Under the pieces are notes generated by a model. The model searched no databases. It was not told the DNA's origin and saw nothing but the letters and a program-made list of their open reading frames with translations. From NCBI RefSeq assembly GCF_046237015.1, contig NZ_JBJYIN010000008.1, forward strand, positions 147,516 through 211,515: 64,000 bases of DNA, written 5' to 3'. A program made the position numbers and the translations under genes. Below, in pieces: positions 18,062 through 27,795 of the stretch; the stretch's first letter is position 1, and every line of letters starts with the position of its first letter. The stretch comes from JBJYIN01 sp046237015 (GTDB lineage: Bacteria; Pseudomonadota; Gammaproteobacteria; Enterobacterales; Enterobacteriaceae).

Positions 18062-19828
18062 TTATAGCTCTCCCTGTCGCTGTGCTATCAGGTCGGAAAA
18101 TGCGCCGGATTGTGTGCTGAGCGACAGGTAATCACCTTGTTGAATCAGACGGCCATTCTCCATAACCCAGATAGCATCGTAATTAACCGTATCGTTTAAT
18201 TGATGTGTGACCAAAAGCGTTGTTTGATGGTGTGAAGCTTCACTTAACGCCGTCATTACACGATGCTCGCTATGGGCATCCAGACTGGCGCTGGGCTCAT
18301 CCAGCAGCAAAAGCGCACAGGGTTTTATTAACGCCCTAGCCACAGCGACACGCTGTGCCTGACCAACGGAAAGACGAGCCGCTCCATCGCCGATAGTGGT
18401 TTCCAGACCGTGTGGTAACAGTGGGAGAAACTCATGGACGTATGCTTGTTCCAGCGCTTTCTGGCAGTCATCATCGGTGGCCTGACGGTTACCCAACAGA
18501 ATATTTGCACGCAGCGTCTGTTCCGGCAAGTGGGGGTTTTGCCCCACCCAACTGAGTTGTTTACGCCACGAATCAGGGGTGAGTGTATTGAGTTCGATAC
18601 CGTTAACGGTGAGTGAGCCGCGGTAGGGCAGAAAGCCGAGTAATGCATTCAAGAGCGAACTTTTTCCCGCGCCACTGATACCGACTAACGCAATCCGTTT
18701 GCCAGCCTCAATAGTAAATGACAGTGGCTGCGTTAACGGGGTGCCGTCTGACGCCAGTACGACCAGATCGGTGGCCTGAATCTCGATGGGGCCTTGACTC
18801 TGGTATTCCCGATCGCCGAAGCCGACCGTTTCTCCCTCTGTTGCTAAAAAGGTGACCAGCGATTCTGCTGCGCCGACTGCCTGTGCCTTTGCATGATAAA
18901 ACGTACCTAGGTCACGTAATGGCTGGAAGAACTCTGGAGCCAGGATCAGAACCAAAAATCCGGCAAAGAGTGTAACGCCCGTACCGTAGTGTCCGAAATT
19001 CAATTCGCCTAAATAGGAAAAGCCAAAATAAACGGCAACGACAGCAATGGAGATGGAGGCAAAAAATTCCAGTACCCCCGAGGATAGAAATGCCATTCTC
19101 AGCACTTCCATTGTTCGGCTGCGAAATGCCTCGGAAGCATCATGGATGCGATCGGTTTCTGAACGACCACGATGAAATAATCGTAGTGTTTCCAATCCGC
19201 GCAGGCGGTCGAGAAAATGGCCACTTAAGCGAGCCAGTGCCTCAAAATTGCGCCGGTTAGCATCGGCTGCTCCCACGCCAACTAATGCCATAAACAGAGG
19301 GATTAATGGCGCAGTGAGAAGCAGAATGAGGCCAGCGGCCCAATTGATCGGGAAAATCGCTATAAGTATCAGTATCGGGATGAGTACCGCCAGATACATT
19401 TGTGGAAGGTAGCGGGAATAGTAATCCTGCATATCTTCAATTTGTTCTAGAATCATCGTGGCCCAACTTCCCGCCGGTTTGCCCTGAATCCAGGAGGGAC
19501 CTAACTGTTGCAATCGGTCCAATACCAGCTTGCGTATCTGCTGTCGTACCGCCTGTCCGCACATAAAACCAACCCGTTCGCGTAACAGGTTATTGAGTGC
19601 GCGTAATACGAAAATGGTACCCAGCAATAGAAAAGAAGAAAGTAATGACTCTTTCGGTGCCTGTTCAATAATCAGCGCATGGAGCAACGTCGCTAATAAC
19701 CATGCCTGTGCAACAATAAATGCACCGCTCAGAAAACCGAGTAAAAGTGAAATGCGTAACCAACGCTGCGCCAATTTGCTTTGTTGTCGGAGCCATTTGG
19801 TCAGTTCTTGTTGTCTGGTTTGTTTCAT
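18062..19828 (-). CDS. cydD: Heterodimeric ABC exporter subunit CydD
   Basis: Partner of CydC in the thiol exporter. The 588-residue form starting MKQTRQQELTKWL matches the E. coli start and length; the frame is open six codons further (ATG at 19846), and neither start has a strong ribosome site. It shows the membrane domain with GPSWIQGKPAGSWATMILEQIEDMQDYYSRYLPQ-region conservation, Walker A GISGAGKS, a slightly degenerate signature LSVGQAQRVAVARAL as in E. coli CydD, and Walker B LLLLDEPSASLD. Confidence 0.94.
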   Translation of the reverse strand: MKQTRQQELTKWLRQQSKLAQRWLRISLLLGFLSGAFIVAQAWLLATLLHALIIEQAPKESLLSSFLLLGTIFVLRALNNLLRERVGFMCGQAVRQQIRKLVLDRLQQLGPSWIQGKPAGSWATMILEQIEDMQDYYSRYLPQMYLAVLIPILILIAIFPINWAAGLILLLTAPLIPLFMALVGVGAADANRRNFEALARLSGHFLDRLRGLETLRLFHRGRSETDRIHDASEAFRSRTMEVLRMAFLSSGVLEFFASISIAVVAVYFGFSYLGELNFGHYGTGVTLFAGFLVLILAPEFFQPLRDLGTFYHAKAQAVGAAESLVTFLATEGETVGFGDREYQSQGPIEIQATDLVVLASDGTPLTQPLSFTIEAGKRIALVGISGAGKSSLLNALLGFLPYRGSLTVNGIELNTLTPDSWRKQLSWVGQNPHLPEQTLRANILLGNRQATDDDCQKALEQAYVHEFLPLLPHGLETTIGDGAARLSVGQAQRVAVARALIKPCALLLLDEPSASLDAHSEHRVMTALSEASHHQTTLLVTHQLNDTVNYDAIWVMENGRLIQQGDYLSLSTQSGAFSDLIAQRQGEL

Positions 19829-20014
19829 CAGGCACCAGGTTGTCATGTCACATGAAGAGTGTTAATGATAAATAACGCTTACATAACCAACGCTTAACAA
19901 CTTTATTCATTAATCCTCAGAATGGGGTCATGTTACCTCGACAAGAGCGGACTGCAAATCAAAAGGAGGCATGGAATGAGGGGAATGATCAATTTTGGGC
20001 TGATAGGAGGGCAC

Positions 20015-20057
20015 AAGAGAAATGCATCCAGAAAGCGGTGAGTCTTTACCGGATGCA
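20015..20057 (-). terminator. Likely terminator after trxB
   Basis: Read leftward, the arms TGCATCC and GGATGCA pair perfectly around a loop that itself can pair (GGTAAAG ... CACC), followed by TTTCTCTTG. It starts 12 bases after the trxB stop and separates trxB from cydD. Confidence 0.6.
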
Positions 20058-20068
20058 ATGAGGAAATG

Positions 20069-21031
20069 TTATTTCGCTGAGGATAAACCATCCAGATAAC
20101 GTTCAGCATCCAGCGCGGCCATACACCCTGTACCCGCAGAGGTGATCGCCTGTCGATAGATATGATCCATCACGTCACCAGCAGCAAAAACACCGGGAAT
20201 GCTGGTTTGCGTGGCATTACCATGAATACCTGACTGGACTTTGATATAGCCGTTTTCCAGTTCAAGCTGGCCGCCGAATACGGCGGTATTCGGGCTATGA
20301 CCGATCGCAATGAAAACGCCAGCCAGTTCCAGCTCTTCTGTCTTATCGCTGCCCGTATCGCGCAGACGTACACCGGTAACGCCCATATTGTCGCCGAGAA
20401 CCTCATCCAGCGTACGGTTGGTATGAAGAATGATGTTGCCGTTTTTTACCTTATCCATCAGGCGATTAATCAGAATCTTTTCTGAACGAAAACTGTCACG
20501 ACGGTGGATTAAGTGCACTTCTGCGGCGATGTTGGATAAATAGAGCGCTTCCTCAACGGCTGTGTTTCCCCCCCCAACCACGGCAACTTTCTGGGCGCGG
20601 TAGAAAAAACCATCACACGTCGCGCAGGCAGAAACCCCTTTACCTTTAAACGCTTCTTCTGAAGGCAAACCTAAATAACGAGCCGATGCGCCTGTCGCAA
20701 TAATCAGCGCATCACAGCTATATTCATCGCTATCACCAAATAAGCGGAATGGTCGAGTCTGCAAATCGACTCGCTGGATATGATCGAACACAATCTCAGT
20801 ATTGAATTTTTCAGCGTGAGCGTGCATACGCTCCATCAACAGAGGACCGGTTAAATCATCCGCATCACCAGGCCAGTTCTCCACTTCGGTTGTGGTCGTT
20901 AACTGTCCTCCTTTTTCCATCCCTGTAATTAATACCGGGTTAAGATTCGCCCGTGCAGCGTAAACTGCTGCAGTGTATCCAGCCGGGCCAGAACCCAGAA
21001 TCAATAGTTTGTGGTGTTTAACGGTACTCAT
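20069..21031 (-). CDS. trxB: Thioredoxin reductase
   Basis: Low-molecular-weight FAD enzyme that reduces thioredoxin with NADPH. The 320-residue protein has the FAD motif GSGPAGYTAAVYAARA at residues 12-27, the redox-active CATC within ACATCDGFF, the NADPH motif VVGGGNTAVEEALYL and the C-terminal FAD motif GVFAAGDVMDHIYRQA. Its location next to cydDC and divergent lrp is conserved. Confidence 0.97.
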   Translation of the reverse strand: MSTVKHHKLLILGSGPAGYTAAVYAARANLNPVLITGMEKGGQLTTTTEVENWPGDADDLTGPLLMERMHAHAEKFNTEIVFDHIQRVDLQTRPFRLFGDSDEYSCDALIIATGASARYLGLPSEEAFKGKGVSACATCDGFFYRAQKVAVVGGGNTAVEEALYLSNIAAEVHLIHRRDSFRSEKILINRLMDKVKNGNIILHTNRTLDEVLGDNMGVTGVRLRDTGSDKTEELELAGVFIAIGHSPNTAVFGGQLELENGYIKVQSGIHGNATQTSIPGVFAAGDVMDHIYRQAITSAGTGCMAALDAERYLDGLSSAK

Positions 21032-21558
21032 GCGTGCCTCATTTCATGACGACGGACAATATGACGATTGTAAGGAAATTGCCTGAGTAAAAAAAGTGTG
21101 AGAAAAAGTTGTTAGCTATTTGTTTAATTGTTGATAGCTATTAGAGGCACAATCTGCTGATAGAACAGCTATATTCATAAGTAAAATGACTGAAAGAAGG
21201 CCTTAAGCACGTTTTATCTTATTTAATCTGGCACTTTCTTCTGATTTTAGTTGTTTTACTTTGACAATCGGCTGGGCTTTTGCGAAAACATCTGGGGAAG
21301 AGGAAATTTTTTGTATGTGAACAGCTAAAAGCTCGGCTTTTCGTTCGTGTGCTGTCTGGTTGGCCTTTGTGCCATGGAAACCGTGTTTTTGCTGGGTAGA
21401 GTTTGGATTAAACTGGCAGAACAGCGACGGATAAGCGCCGGATGACAAAGGCTTTTGCCATACAAAATAGAGAGTGGGTCTTCTTTAGGGCAGCTCTGAT
21501 GCATTGAAGTCTGTCGGAGTGTAGCAGGGGCAGGGAAAAGTGAAGAGAGACAATAATA
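21032..21558. promoter_or_regulatory. Divergent trxB / lrp control region
   Basis: This 527-base region has no convincing gene. In E. coli the lrp promoter lies more than 250 bases upstream of the start codon, and this long leader is consistent with that. An 81-codon minus-strand frame (21203-21448) starts with TTG and lacks a ribosome site. GAGAGA upstream of 21559 could serve lrp translation. Confidence 0.55.
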
Positions 21559-22053
21559 ATGGTAGACACTAAAAAACGACCAGGAAAAGATCTCGATCGT
21601 ATTGATCGTAACATCCTGAACGAACTACAAAAAGATGGGCGAATTTCCAATGTCGAGCTTTCTAAACGGGTAGGGCTGTCACCGACACCTTGTCTAGAAC
21701 GTGTGCGCCGTCTGGAAAGGCAAGGATTTATTAACGGCTATACCGCATTGCTAAACCCCCATTATCTGGATGCGTCGCTGCTGGTATTCGTTGAGATAAC
21801 GTTGAACCGAGGTGCGCCGGATGTGTTTGAGCAGTTCAATACTGCGGTGCAGAAATTGGAGGAAATTCAGGAGTGTCATCTGGTTTCCGGCGACTTTGAC
21901 TATTTGTTGAAAACGCGTGTGCCTGATATGTCTGCGTACCGTAAGCTGTTGGGTGAGACACTGCTGCGGTTGCCGGGTGTGAACGATACGCGTACCTATG
22001 TGGTGATGGAAGAAGTTAAGCAAAGCAATCGTTTGGTTATCAGAACACGATAA
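21559..22053 (+). CDS. lrp: Leucine-responsive regulatory protein Lrp
   Basis: Global transcription regulator of amino-acid metabolism and other feast-famine responses. The 164-residue length and sequence are near-identical to E. coli Lrp: an N-terminal helix-turn-helix (LDRIDRNILNELQKDGRIS ... LSKRVGLSPTPCLERVRRLE) and a C-terminal RAM ligand-binding domain (ECHLVSGDFDYLLKTR). A terminator follows at 22112. Confidence 0.97.
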   Translation: MVDTKKRPGKDLDRIDRNILNELQKDGRISNVELSKRVGLSPTPCLERVRRLERQGFINGYTALLNPHYLDASLLVFVEITLNRGAPDVFEQFNTAVQKLEEIQECHLVSGDFDYLLKTRVPDMSAYRKLLGETLLRLPGVNDTRTYVVMEEVKQSNRLVIRTR

Positions 22054-22111
22054 ATGCATGGGTGCAAAACCCGATAAATTCAGTTACACTCCTGTGAATT
22101 TATACAGTCCC

Positions 22112-22139
22112 AGCGCCGGGTTTTTCTCGGCGCTTTGTC
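22112..22139 (+). terminator. Terminator between lrp and ftsK
   Basis: A perfect seven-base GC stem, AGCGCCG / CGGCGCT, with a nine-base loop is followed by TTGT. It ends 31 bases before the ftsK start, so ftsK expression may depend on readthrough or on a promoter overlapping this spot. Confidence 0.7.
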
Positions 22140-22169
22140 ATAACCCTTTACAGGCCCCTGGAGAGACGC

Positions 22170-25100
22170 TTGAGCCAGGAATATACAGAAGATAAAGAGA
22201 TTACCCTGAAAAAACTCAGTGGTACTCGTCGTTTACTTGAAGCGATTTTAATCGTAGTGGGGCTTTTTGCCGTTTATCTGGGTGTCGCCTTACTGAGCTT
22301 TAGTCCCTCTGACCCCAGTTGGTCACAAACTGCATGGCATGAACCGATCCACAATTTTGGTGGCATTGCGGGTGCGTGGCTGGCAGATACCTTGTTTTTT
22401 ATTTTTGGCGTGTTGGCTTATGCTATTCCGCCGATCATGCTGTGTCTGTGCTGGGCGGCGTTCCGCCAGCGAGATAATCAGAATGCCGTTGATTACTTTA
22501 CTTTTTCTCTGCGTTTGATTGGTACATTAGCGCTCATCCTTACTTCTTGTGGTTTGGCGGCGTTGAATGTTGACGATCTTTATTATTTTGCGTCAGGTGG
22601 TGTATTAGGGAGCCTGCTGAGCAGTTCTATGATCCCGCGCTTTAACAGCGTTGGTGCAACATTAATCCTGTTATGCGTTTGGGCTGCTGGATTGACGTTG
22701 TTTACTGGCTGGTCGTGGTTGACGATTGCGGAAAAAATAGGGGCCGGCGTTCTTGGGTGTCTAACTTTCATGTCCAACCGTTCTCGCAGAGAGAATGACT
22801 ATCTGGATGATGATTCAGCAGATTCTACGCACAGTGCCGATCCACGAGACCAAATGGATTCGCCAGTAATCGATACCGATGATGCGCTGTTTTCTGCCCC
22901 TTCAACTGCGGATAGTGCAGTGCCAGCGACGGAAGGGGGAGGGAATGCTGATGTTGCAACAGAGTTAAGTTCGATAGCGGATTTAGATCAGCAGCAATCT
23001 GCCGCATCTGTGGCAAGCATACCGGAGCATTCTATCCTTCACTCGGTGCAGGAGCAGTCAGCCGTTCAGCAGAAAATAGATGCATCGTCATCAATGAATC
23101 CGCCGTTATATTCCTTTGAACTGCCTACTTCTTCTGATAATTATCACGATCGCGCTGACGTTTCTACGCCCTATGGCGATAAAGACATTTCGCCTACTCT
23201 GCCGCCGTTGGTTATACCGCCTGATGAGCATCGACCGAGTCTGGCTCAATCAGAAGCGGCAATGGCGGCAGGAAATACAGAATATCCAGCGAACAATACC
23301 TTTATGCCTGCGTTTACCGCTACGAGTGACGGTAATTCACAGGTTAAACAGGTTGATGGCCCTGAATTACCTCGCCCCAACCCTGTTCGTATTCCGACCC
23401 GTCGAGAATTGGCTTCCTATGGCATCAAGTTACCGTCGCAGCGGTTAGCCGAAGAACAGGCAAAATTGGCTCAATCCCAGAACGATACGAATGACATCGG
23501 GGTGAATCCAGATCCAGATAATGGATATGCTGACGATCCGGATAATATTGCCTTGCAGGAAGCAGCATTACAGCAAGAATATATTGCACAACAGCGTCAG
23601 CGCTATGGCGAGGAATATACTCAGCAGGAAGAGGATGAAGATGCGCTTTTACAAGCGCAATTAGCCAGGGATTTTGCGGCTCAGCAAAACAATCGTTATG
23701 GTCACTCCGATGAATTGGCGGCAGATGAGCGAGATGTTGTCGCTGAATCTCCTGATGAGAATTCGCTCCCCCGACGCCAAGAGCCTTTCCTGAGTGAAAG
23801 CATGCTGGCTGCATTATCAGCAGATCGTCAGGAGTTCGGCTTTTCACCCTATGCCGATCTGGTTGATGACACACCTACTGAGCCGTTATTTACACTTTCT
23901 GCTCAACCGCAGGATACTGAGCTTCCGGCATCGGCCGATGATGCAAGCAGAACTGGGGGCATTTCTGAATCAGCGCCCACTGTTCCAGCGGCAAAGGAAC
24001 CTGTTGCAGAGGATGTGCAATCCTCTGAACGTTCGCCAATTATGGATAGCCTGATCCATCCGTTCCTGATGCGTAATGAACAGCCTTTGCAAAAACCAAC
24101 AACCCCGCTGCCAACGTTGGATCTGCTAACCGCGCCGCCAGCCAGTGAGGCCCCCGTTGATAATTTTGCACTTGAGCAAACGGCCCGTTTGATTGAAGCC
24201 CGTTTAGCTGATTTTCGTGTGAAGGCCGAAGTCGTCGATCACCATCCTGGTCCAGTGATTACGAGGTATGAATTGGATCTGGCGCCTGGCGTGAAGGCTG
24301 CGCGTATCTCTAATTTGTCGAGAGACCTCGCTCGCTCGCTCTCTGTTGTCGCGGTGCGTATCGTTGAGGTCATTCCCGGCAAAACGTATGTGGGGCTGGA
24401 GTTACCGAATCAGCATCGCCAAACCGTCTATCTACGAGAAGTGCTGGATTGTGCTCGCTTCCGTGACAATCCCTCTCCGCTGACAATTGTGTTAGGGAAA
24501 GATATTGCCGGGGAACCCGTGGTCGCCGATCTGGCAAAAATGCCACATTTGCTCGTTGCGGGGACGACGGGGTCAGGGAAATCAGTCGGCGTTAACGCCA
24601 TGATACTCAGTATGTTGTATAAAGCGACGCCGGAAGATGTACGCTTTATCATGATCGACCCGAAAATGCTGGAGCTGTCGGTTTACGAAGGTATCCCTCA
24701 TTTGCTGACAGAAGTGGTGACCGATATGAAGGATGCCGCGAATGCGTTGCGGTGGTGTGTCGGAGAAATGGAACGTCGTTATAAACTGATGTCGGCGTTG
24801 GGTGTTCGTAATCTGGCTGGTTACAACGAACGAGTGAGAGAAGCGAATGCGATGGGGCGTCCTATCCCCGATCCTTTCTGGAAACCTGGCGATAGCATGG
24901 ATATGACGCCGCCAGTATTGGAAAAACTGCCCTATATCGTTGTTATGGTTGATGAGTTTGCCGACCTGATGATGGCGGTTGGCAAGAAGGTTGAAGAGTT
25001 GATCGCACGACTGGCGCAGAAAGCTCGTGCAGCCGGTATTCATTTGGTTCTGGCGACACAACGTCCTTCGGTTGATGTGATTACCGGCCTGATTAAAGCC

Positions 25101-25583
25101 AACATCCCAACGCGTATTGCTTTTACCGTATCCAGTAAAATTGATTCGCGTACTATTCTTGATCAGGGGGGTGCGGAATCCCTGTTGGGCATGGGAGACA
25201 TGCTTTACATGGCACCTAACTCATCCATACCTGTACGTGTTCATGGCGCTTTTGTTCGCGATCAGGAAGTCCACGCGGTTGTTCAGGATTGGAAAGCACG
25301 CGGACGACCTCAATATATTGATAACATTGTCAGCGGTGGTGATGATGGTGAAGGGGGAACGCTTGGACTGGATGGCGATGAGGAACTCGATCCTTTATTT
25401 GATCAGGCCGTTGCCTTTGTGGTCGAAAAACGCAGAGCATCAATCTCAGGCGTACAGCGACAGTTCCGTATTGGTTATAACCGTGCTGCTCGAATCGTAG
25501 AACAGATGGAAGCGCAGGGTATTGTGAGCTCACCTGGGCATAACGGTAACCGTGAAGTGTTGGCACCGCCGCCGATGGAATAA
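22170..25583 (+). CDS. ftsK: DNA translocase FtsK
   Basis: Septal DNA pump that clears and unlinks chromosomes and activates XerCD at dif. It starts with TTG at 22170 after GGAGAG, as E. coli FtsK does in sequence (MSQEYTEDKEITLKKLSG). It has four N-terminal transmembrane segments (residues about 20-200) and a long acidic, Pro/Gln-rich linker (about 210-660). The motor domain has Walker A GTTGSGKS near residue 798, Walker B YIVVMVDEFADLMM and ATQRPSVDVITG. A winged-helix gamma domain that reads KOPS closes the protein (RRASISGVQRQFRIGYNRAARI). At 1137 residues it is about 190 shorter than E. coli FtsK, all in the linker. Confidence 0.96.
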   Translation: MSQEYTEDKEITLKKLSGTRRLLEAILIVVGLFAVYLGVALLSFSPSDPSWSQTAWHEPIHNFGGIAGAWLADTLFFIFGVLAYAIPPIMLCLCWAAFRQRDNQNAVDYFTFSLRLIGTLALILTSCGLAALNVDDLYYFASGGVLGSLLSSSMIPRFNSVGATLILLCVWAAGLTLFTGWSWLTIAEKIGAGVLGCLTFMSNRSRRENDYLDDDSADSTHSADPRDQMDSPVIDTDDALFSAPSTADSAVPATEGGGNADVATELSSIADLDQQQSAASVASIPEHSILHSVQEQSAVQQKIDASSSMNPPLYSFELPTSSDNYHDRADVSTPYGDKDISPTLPPLVIPPDEHRPSLAQSEAAMAAGNTEYPANNTFMPAFTATSDGNSQVKQVDGPELPRPNPVRIPTRRELASYGIKLPSQRLAEEQAKLAQSQNDTNDIGVNPDPDNGYADDPDNIALQEAALQQEYIAQQRQRYGEEYTQQEEDEDALLQAQLARDFAAQQNNRYGHSDELAADERDVVAESPDENSLPRRQEPFLSESMLAALSADRQEFGFSPYADLVDDTPTEPLFTLSAQPQDTELPASADDASRTGGISESAPTVPAAKEPVAEDVQSSERSPIMDSLIHPFLMRNEQPLQKPTTPLPTLDLLTAPPASEAPVDNFALEQTARLIEARLADFRVKAEVVDHHPGPVITRYELDLAPGVKAARISNLSRDLARSLSVVAVRIVEVIPGKTYVGLELPNQHRQTVYLREVLDCARFRDNPSPLTIVLGKDIAGEPVVADLAKMPHLLVAGTTGSGKSVGVNAMILSMLYKATPEDVRFIMIDPKMLELSVYEGIPHLLTEVVTDMKDAANALRWCVGEMERRYKLMSALGVRNLAGYNERVREANAMGRPIPDPFWKPGDSMDMTPPVLEKLPYIVVMVDEFADLMMAVGKKVEELIARLAQKARAAGIHLVLATQRPSVDVITGLIKANIPTRIAFTVSSKIDSRTILDQGGAESLLGMGDMLYMAPNSSIPVRVHGAFVRDQEVHAVVQDWKARGRPQYIDNIVSGGDDGEGGTLGLDGDEELDPLFDQAVAFVVEKRRASISGVQRQFRIGYNRAARIVEQMEAQGIVSSPGHNGNREVLAPPPME

Positions 25584-25650
25584 TGTTATTCCTGGCTAAT
25601 TCGAGTCGTTAGCAGACAATTCGCCTATCGCTGTTCAAACGGCTTCCGTT

Positions 25651-25683
25651 AAACTATCAACGACGCAACAGCGTCGATAGTTT
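25651..25683 (+). repeat. Inverted repeat upstream of lolA
   Basis: AAACTATC-AA-CGACGC / GCGTCG-ATAGTTT forms a long hairpin with a small bulge and a four-base AACA loop. It lies between ftsK and lolA, 42 bases before lolA. It is not followed by a T-run, so it may be an mRNA structure or a regulator site rather than a terminator. Confidence 0.5.
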
Positions 25684-25724
25684 ACCCCGATGAAGCGCGG
25701 TATCGGAAAATTCGAAGGATTTGT

Positions 25725-26339
25725 ATGATGAAAAAATGGTTAGTTGCCTGTTGTCTGATGTCCGGAATAGCATCAGTGAGCGCATATGCTGATGCAGCCA
25801 AAGATTTGCAAAGTCGGCTCAATAAAGTGAATAGTTTTCATGCCAGTTTCAGCCAGAAGGTGACCAGTGCAGATGGCGCAGCCGTGCAGGAAGGAGAAGG
25901 AGAGCTGTGGCTGAAACGTCCAAATCTGTTTAATTGGAAAACGATTTCACCAGATGAGAGTGTTTTGGTTTCTGATGGCAAGACGCTCTGGTTCTACAAT
26001 CCATTTGTCGAACAGGTAACGGCAACCTGGTTAAAAGATGCGACAGGAAATACGCCTTTTATCTTGATTACCCGCAATGATGCCAGTGACTGGAATAAAT
26101 ACGTAGTACAGCAGAAAGGGGATGATTTTGAGCTGACACCAAAATCGGCTAACGGCAACTTGAAGCAATTCGCTATTAGCGTGACGCCAGGTGGGACGAT
26201 CAAAACATTTACTGCGACGGAACAGGATGGGCAACGTAGTACTTATGTGCTGAAAAATCAGCAGAATAGCGCCGCTGATTCGACCAAGTTTACGTTTACT
26301 CCGCCAAAAGGTGTGACGGTGGATGACCAGCGTCAGTGA
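25725..26339 (+). CDS. lolA: Outer-membrane lipoprotein chaperone LolA
   Basis: Periplasmic carrier that takes mature lipoproteins from LolCDE to LolB. It has a Sec signal peptide (KKWLVACCLMSGIASVSAYA, cleavage after AYA) and a mature beta-barrel-like fold with SRLNKVNSFHASFSQKV, LWLKRPNLFNWK, LVSDGKTLWFYNPFVEQVTA and a C-terminal FTPPKGVTVDDQRQ. Length is 204 residues; a second ATG at 25728 would give the usual 203. GAAGGA lies five bases upstream of the first ATG. Confidence 0.96.
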   Translation: MMKKWLVACCLMSGIASVSAYADAAKDLQSRLNKVNSFHASFSQKVTSADGAAVQEGEGELWLKRPNLFNWKTISPDESVLVSDGKTLWFYNPFVEQVTATWLKDATGNTPFILITRNDASDWNKYVVQQKGDDFELTPKSANGNLKQFAISVTPGGTIKTFTATEQDGQRSTYVLKNQQNSAADSTKFTFTPPKGVTVDDQRQ

Positions 26340-26346
26340 GGTTTGA

Positions 26347-27690
26347 GTGAGTAACCTGTCATTGGATTTTTCCCGCAATGAGTTTCAACCACTGGCCGCG
26401 CGTATGCGGCCAGTAACATTGGAGCAATATATCGGCCAACGGCATTTGCTTGGTGCGGATAAACCGTTGCCTCGCGCAATTGAAGCTGGGCAGCTCCATT
26501 CAATGATCTTGTGGGGCCCCCCAGGGACTGGGAAAACGACGCTGGCTGAATTAATCGGCCATTATGGGCAAGCGGATGTTGAACGCATTTCAGCGGTCAC
26601 ATCCGGTATTAAAGAAATTCGTGAAGCTATTGAACGTGCTCGACAAAACCGCAATGCTGGGCGTAGAACGATTCTGTTTGTTGACGAAGTCCATCGATTT
26701 AATAAAAGTCAACAAGATGCATTTTTACCGCACATTGAAGATGGCACCATTACGTTCATTGGTGCGACGACTGAAAACCCTTCTTTCGAACTCAACTCTG
26801 CGTTGTTGTCACGGGCTCGTGTCTATTTGCTGAAGGCTCTGACGACGGAAGACATTGAGCAGGTACTTCGACAGGCCATGACCGATAGTGAACGCGGATA
26901 TGGCGGACAACATATTATTCTGCAAGATGATACCTGCCATATGCTGGCTGAGTTGGTTAATGGTGATGCCCGTCGTGCGTTGAATAGCCTGGAATTGATG
27001 GCCGATATGGCGGAGATTGATAAAAAAGGCTATCGCACGTTAACCCCTTCGCTACTCAAAGAGGTTTCTGGAGAACGTAGTGCGCGTTTTGATAATAAAG
27101 GCGATCGTTACTACGATCTGATTTCTGCTTTGCATAAATCGGTGAGAGGGTCTGCACCGGATGCCGCTTTATATTGGTATGCCCGTATTATCACGGCTGG
27201 CGGCGATCCGCTGTATGTTGCTCGTCGACTGTTGGCGATCGCTTCGGAAGATGTTGGGAACGCCGATCCTCGTGGTATGCAGGTTGCTATTGCTGCATGG
27301 GATTGCTTCACACGAGTGGGGCCTGCTGAAGGGGAAAGAGCGATTGCTCAGGCTATCGTTTATCTGGCGTGTGCACCAAAAAGCAATGCTGTTTATACCG
27401 CATTTAAAGCGGCGATGCAGGATGCCAGTGAAAAGCCGGATTATGATGTTCCTGAGCATTTACGCAATGCGCCGACCCGTCTGATGAAAGAGATGGGGTT
27501 AGGGGCTGAGTATCGTTATGCCCATAACGAACCTAATGCTTATGCTGCCGGAGAGAGTTATTTTCCGCCAGAGATGGTAGAAACTCGGTATTACACCCCT
27601 TCTGCTCGTGGGCTTGAAGGTAAAATTGGTGAAAAGCTCGCCTGGCTCGCTGCTCAGGATCAAAATAGCCCGACAAAACGCTACCGCTGA
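26347..27690 (+). CDS. rarA: Replication-associated recombination protein RarA (MgsA)
   Basis: AAA+ clamp-loader-like ATPase that acts at stalled replication forks. It has Walker A GPPGTGKT near residue 58, Walker B ILFVDEVHRFN, sensor 1 GATTENPSFE and the C-terminal tetramerisation region with HKSVRGSAPDAALYWYARII and LAIASEDVGNADP. The 447-residue length equals the E. coli protein. It starts with GTG seven bases after the lolA stop, so lolA and rarA are probably one operon. Confidence 0.95.
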   Translation: MSNLSLDFSRNEFQPLAARMRPVTLEQYIGQRHLLGADKPLPRAIEAGQLHSMILWGPPGTGKTTLAELIGHYGQADVERISAVTSGIKEIREAIERARQNRNAGRRTILFVDEVHRFNKSQQDAFLPHIEDGTITFIGATTENPSFELNSALLSRARVYLLKALTTEDIEQVLRQAMTDSERGYGGQHIILQDDTCHMLAELVNGDARRALNSLELMADMAEIDKKGYRTLTPSLLKEVSGERSARFDNKGDRYYDLISALHKSVRGSAPDAALYWYARIITAGGDPLYVARRLLAIASEDVGNADPRGMQVAIAAWDCFTRVGPAEGERAIAQAIVYLACAPKSNAVYTAFKAAMQDASEKPDYDVPEHLRNAPTRLMKEMGLGAEYRYAHNEPNAYAAGESYFPPEMVETRYYTPSARGLEGKIGEKLAWLAAQDQNSPTKRYR

Positions 27691-27795
27691 ACTAAGCGTT
27701 GCGGTAAGGTTAACGAGATATTTTTGTAACGCGGCGAGATTCGATTCGTCGCGTTTGCTAACATTCCATTTGATAATCATAAGCACAGGATTAGC

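Noticed and set aside
21203..21448. 81-codon minus-strand reading frame between trxB and lrp
   Set aside because: It starts with TTG without a ribosome site, overlaps the lrp leader and resembles no known family.
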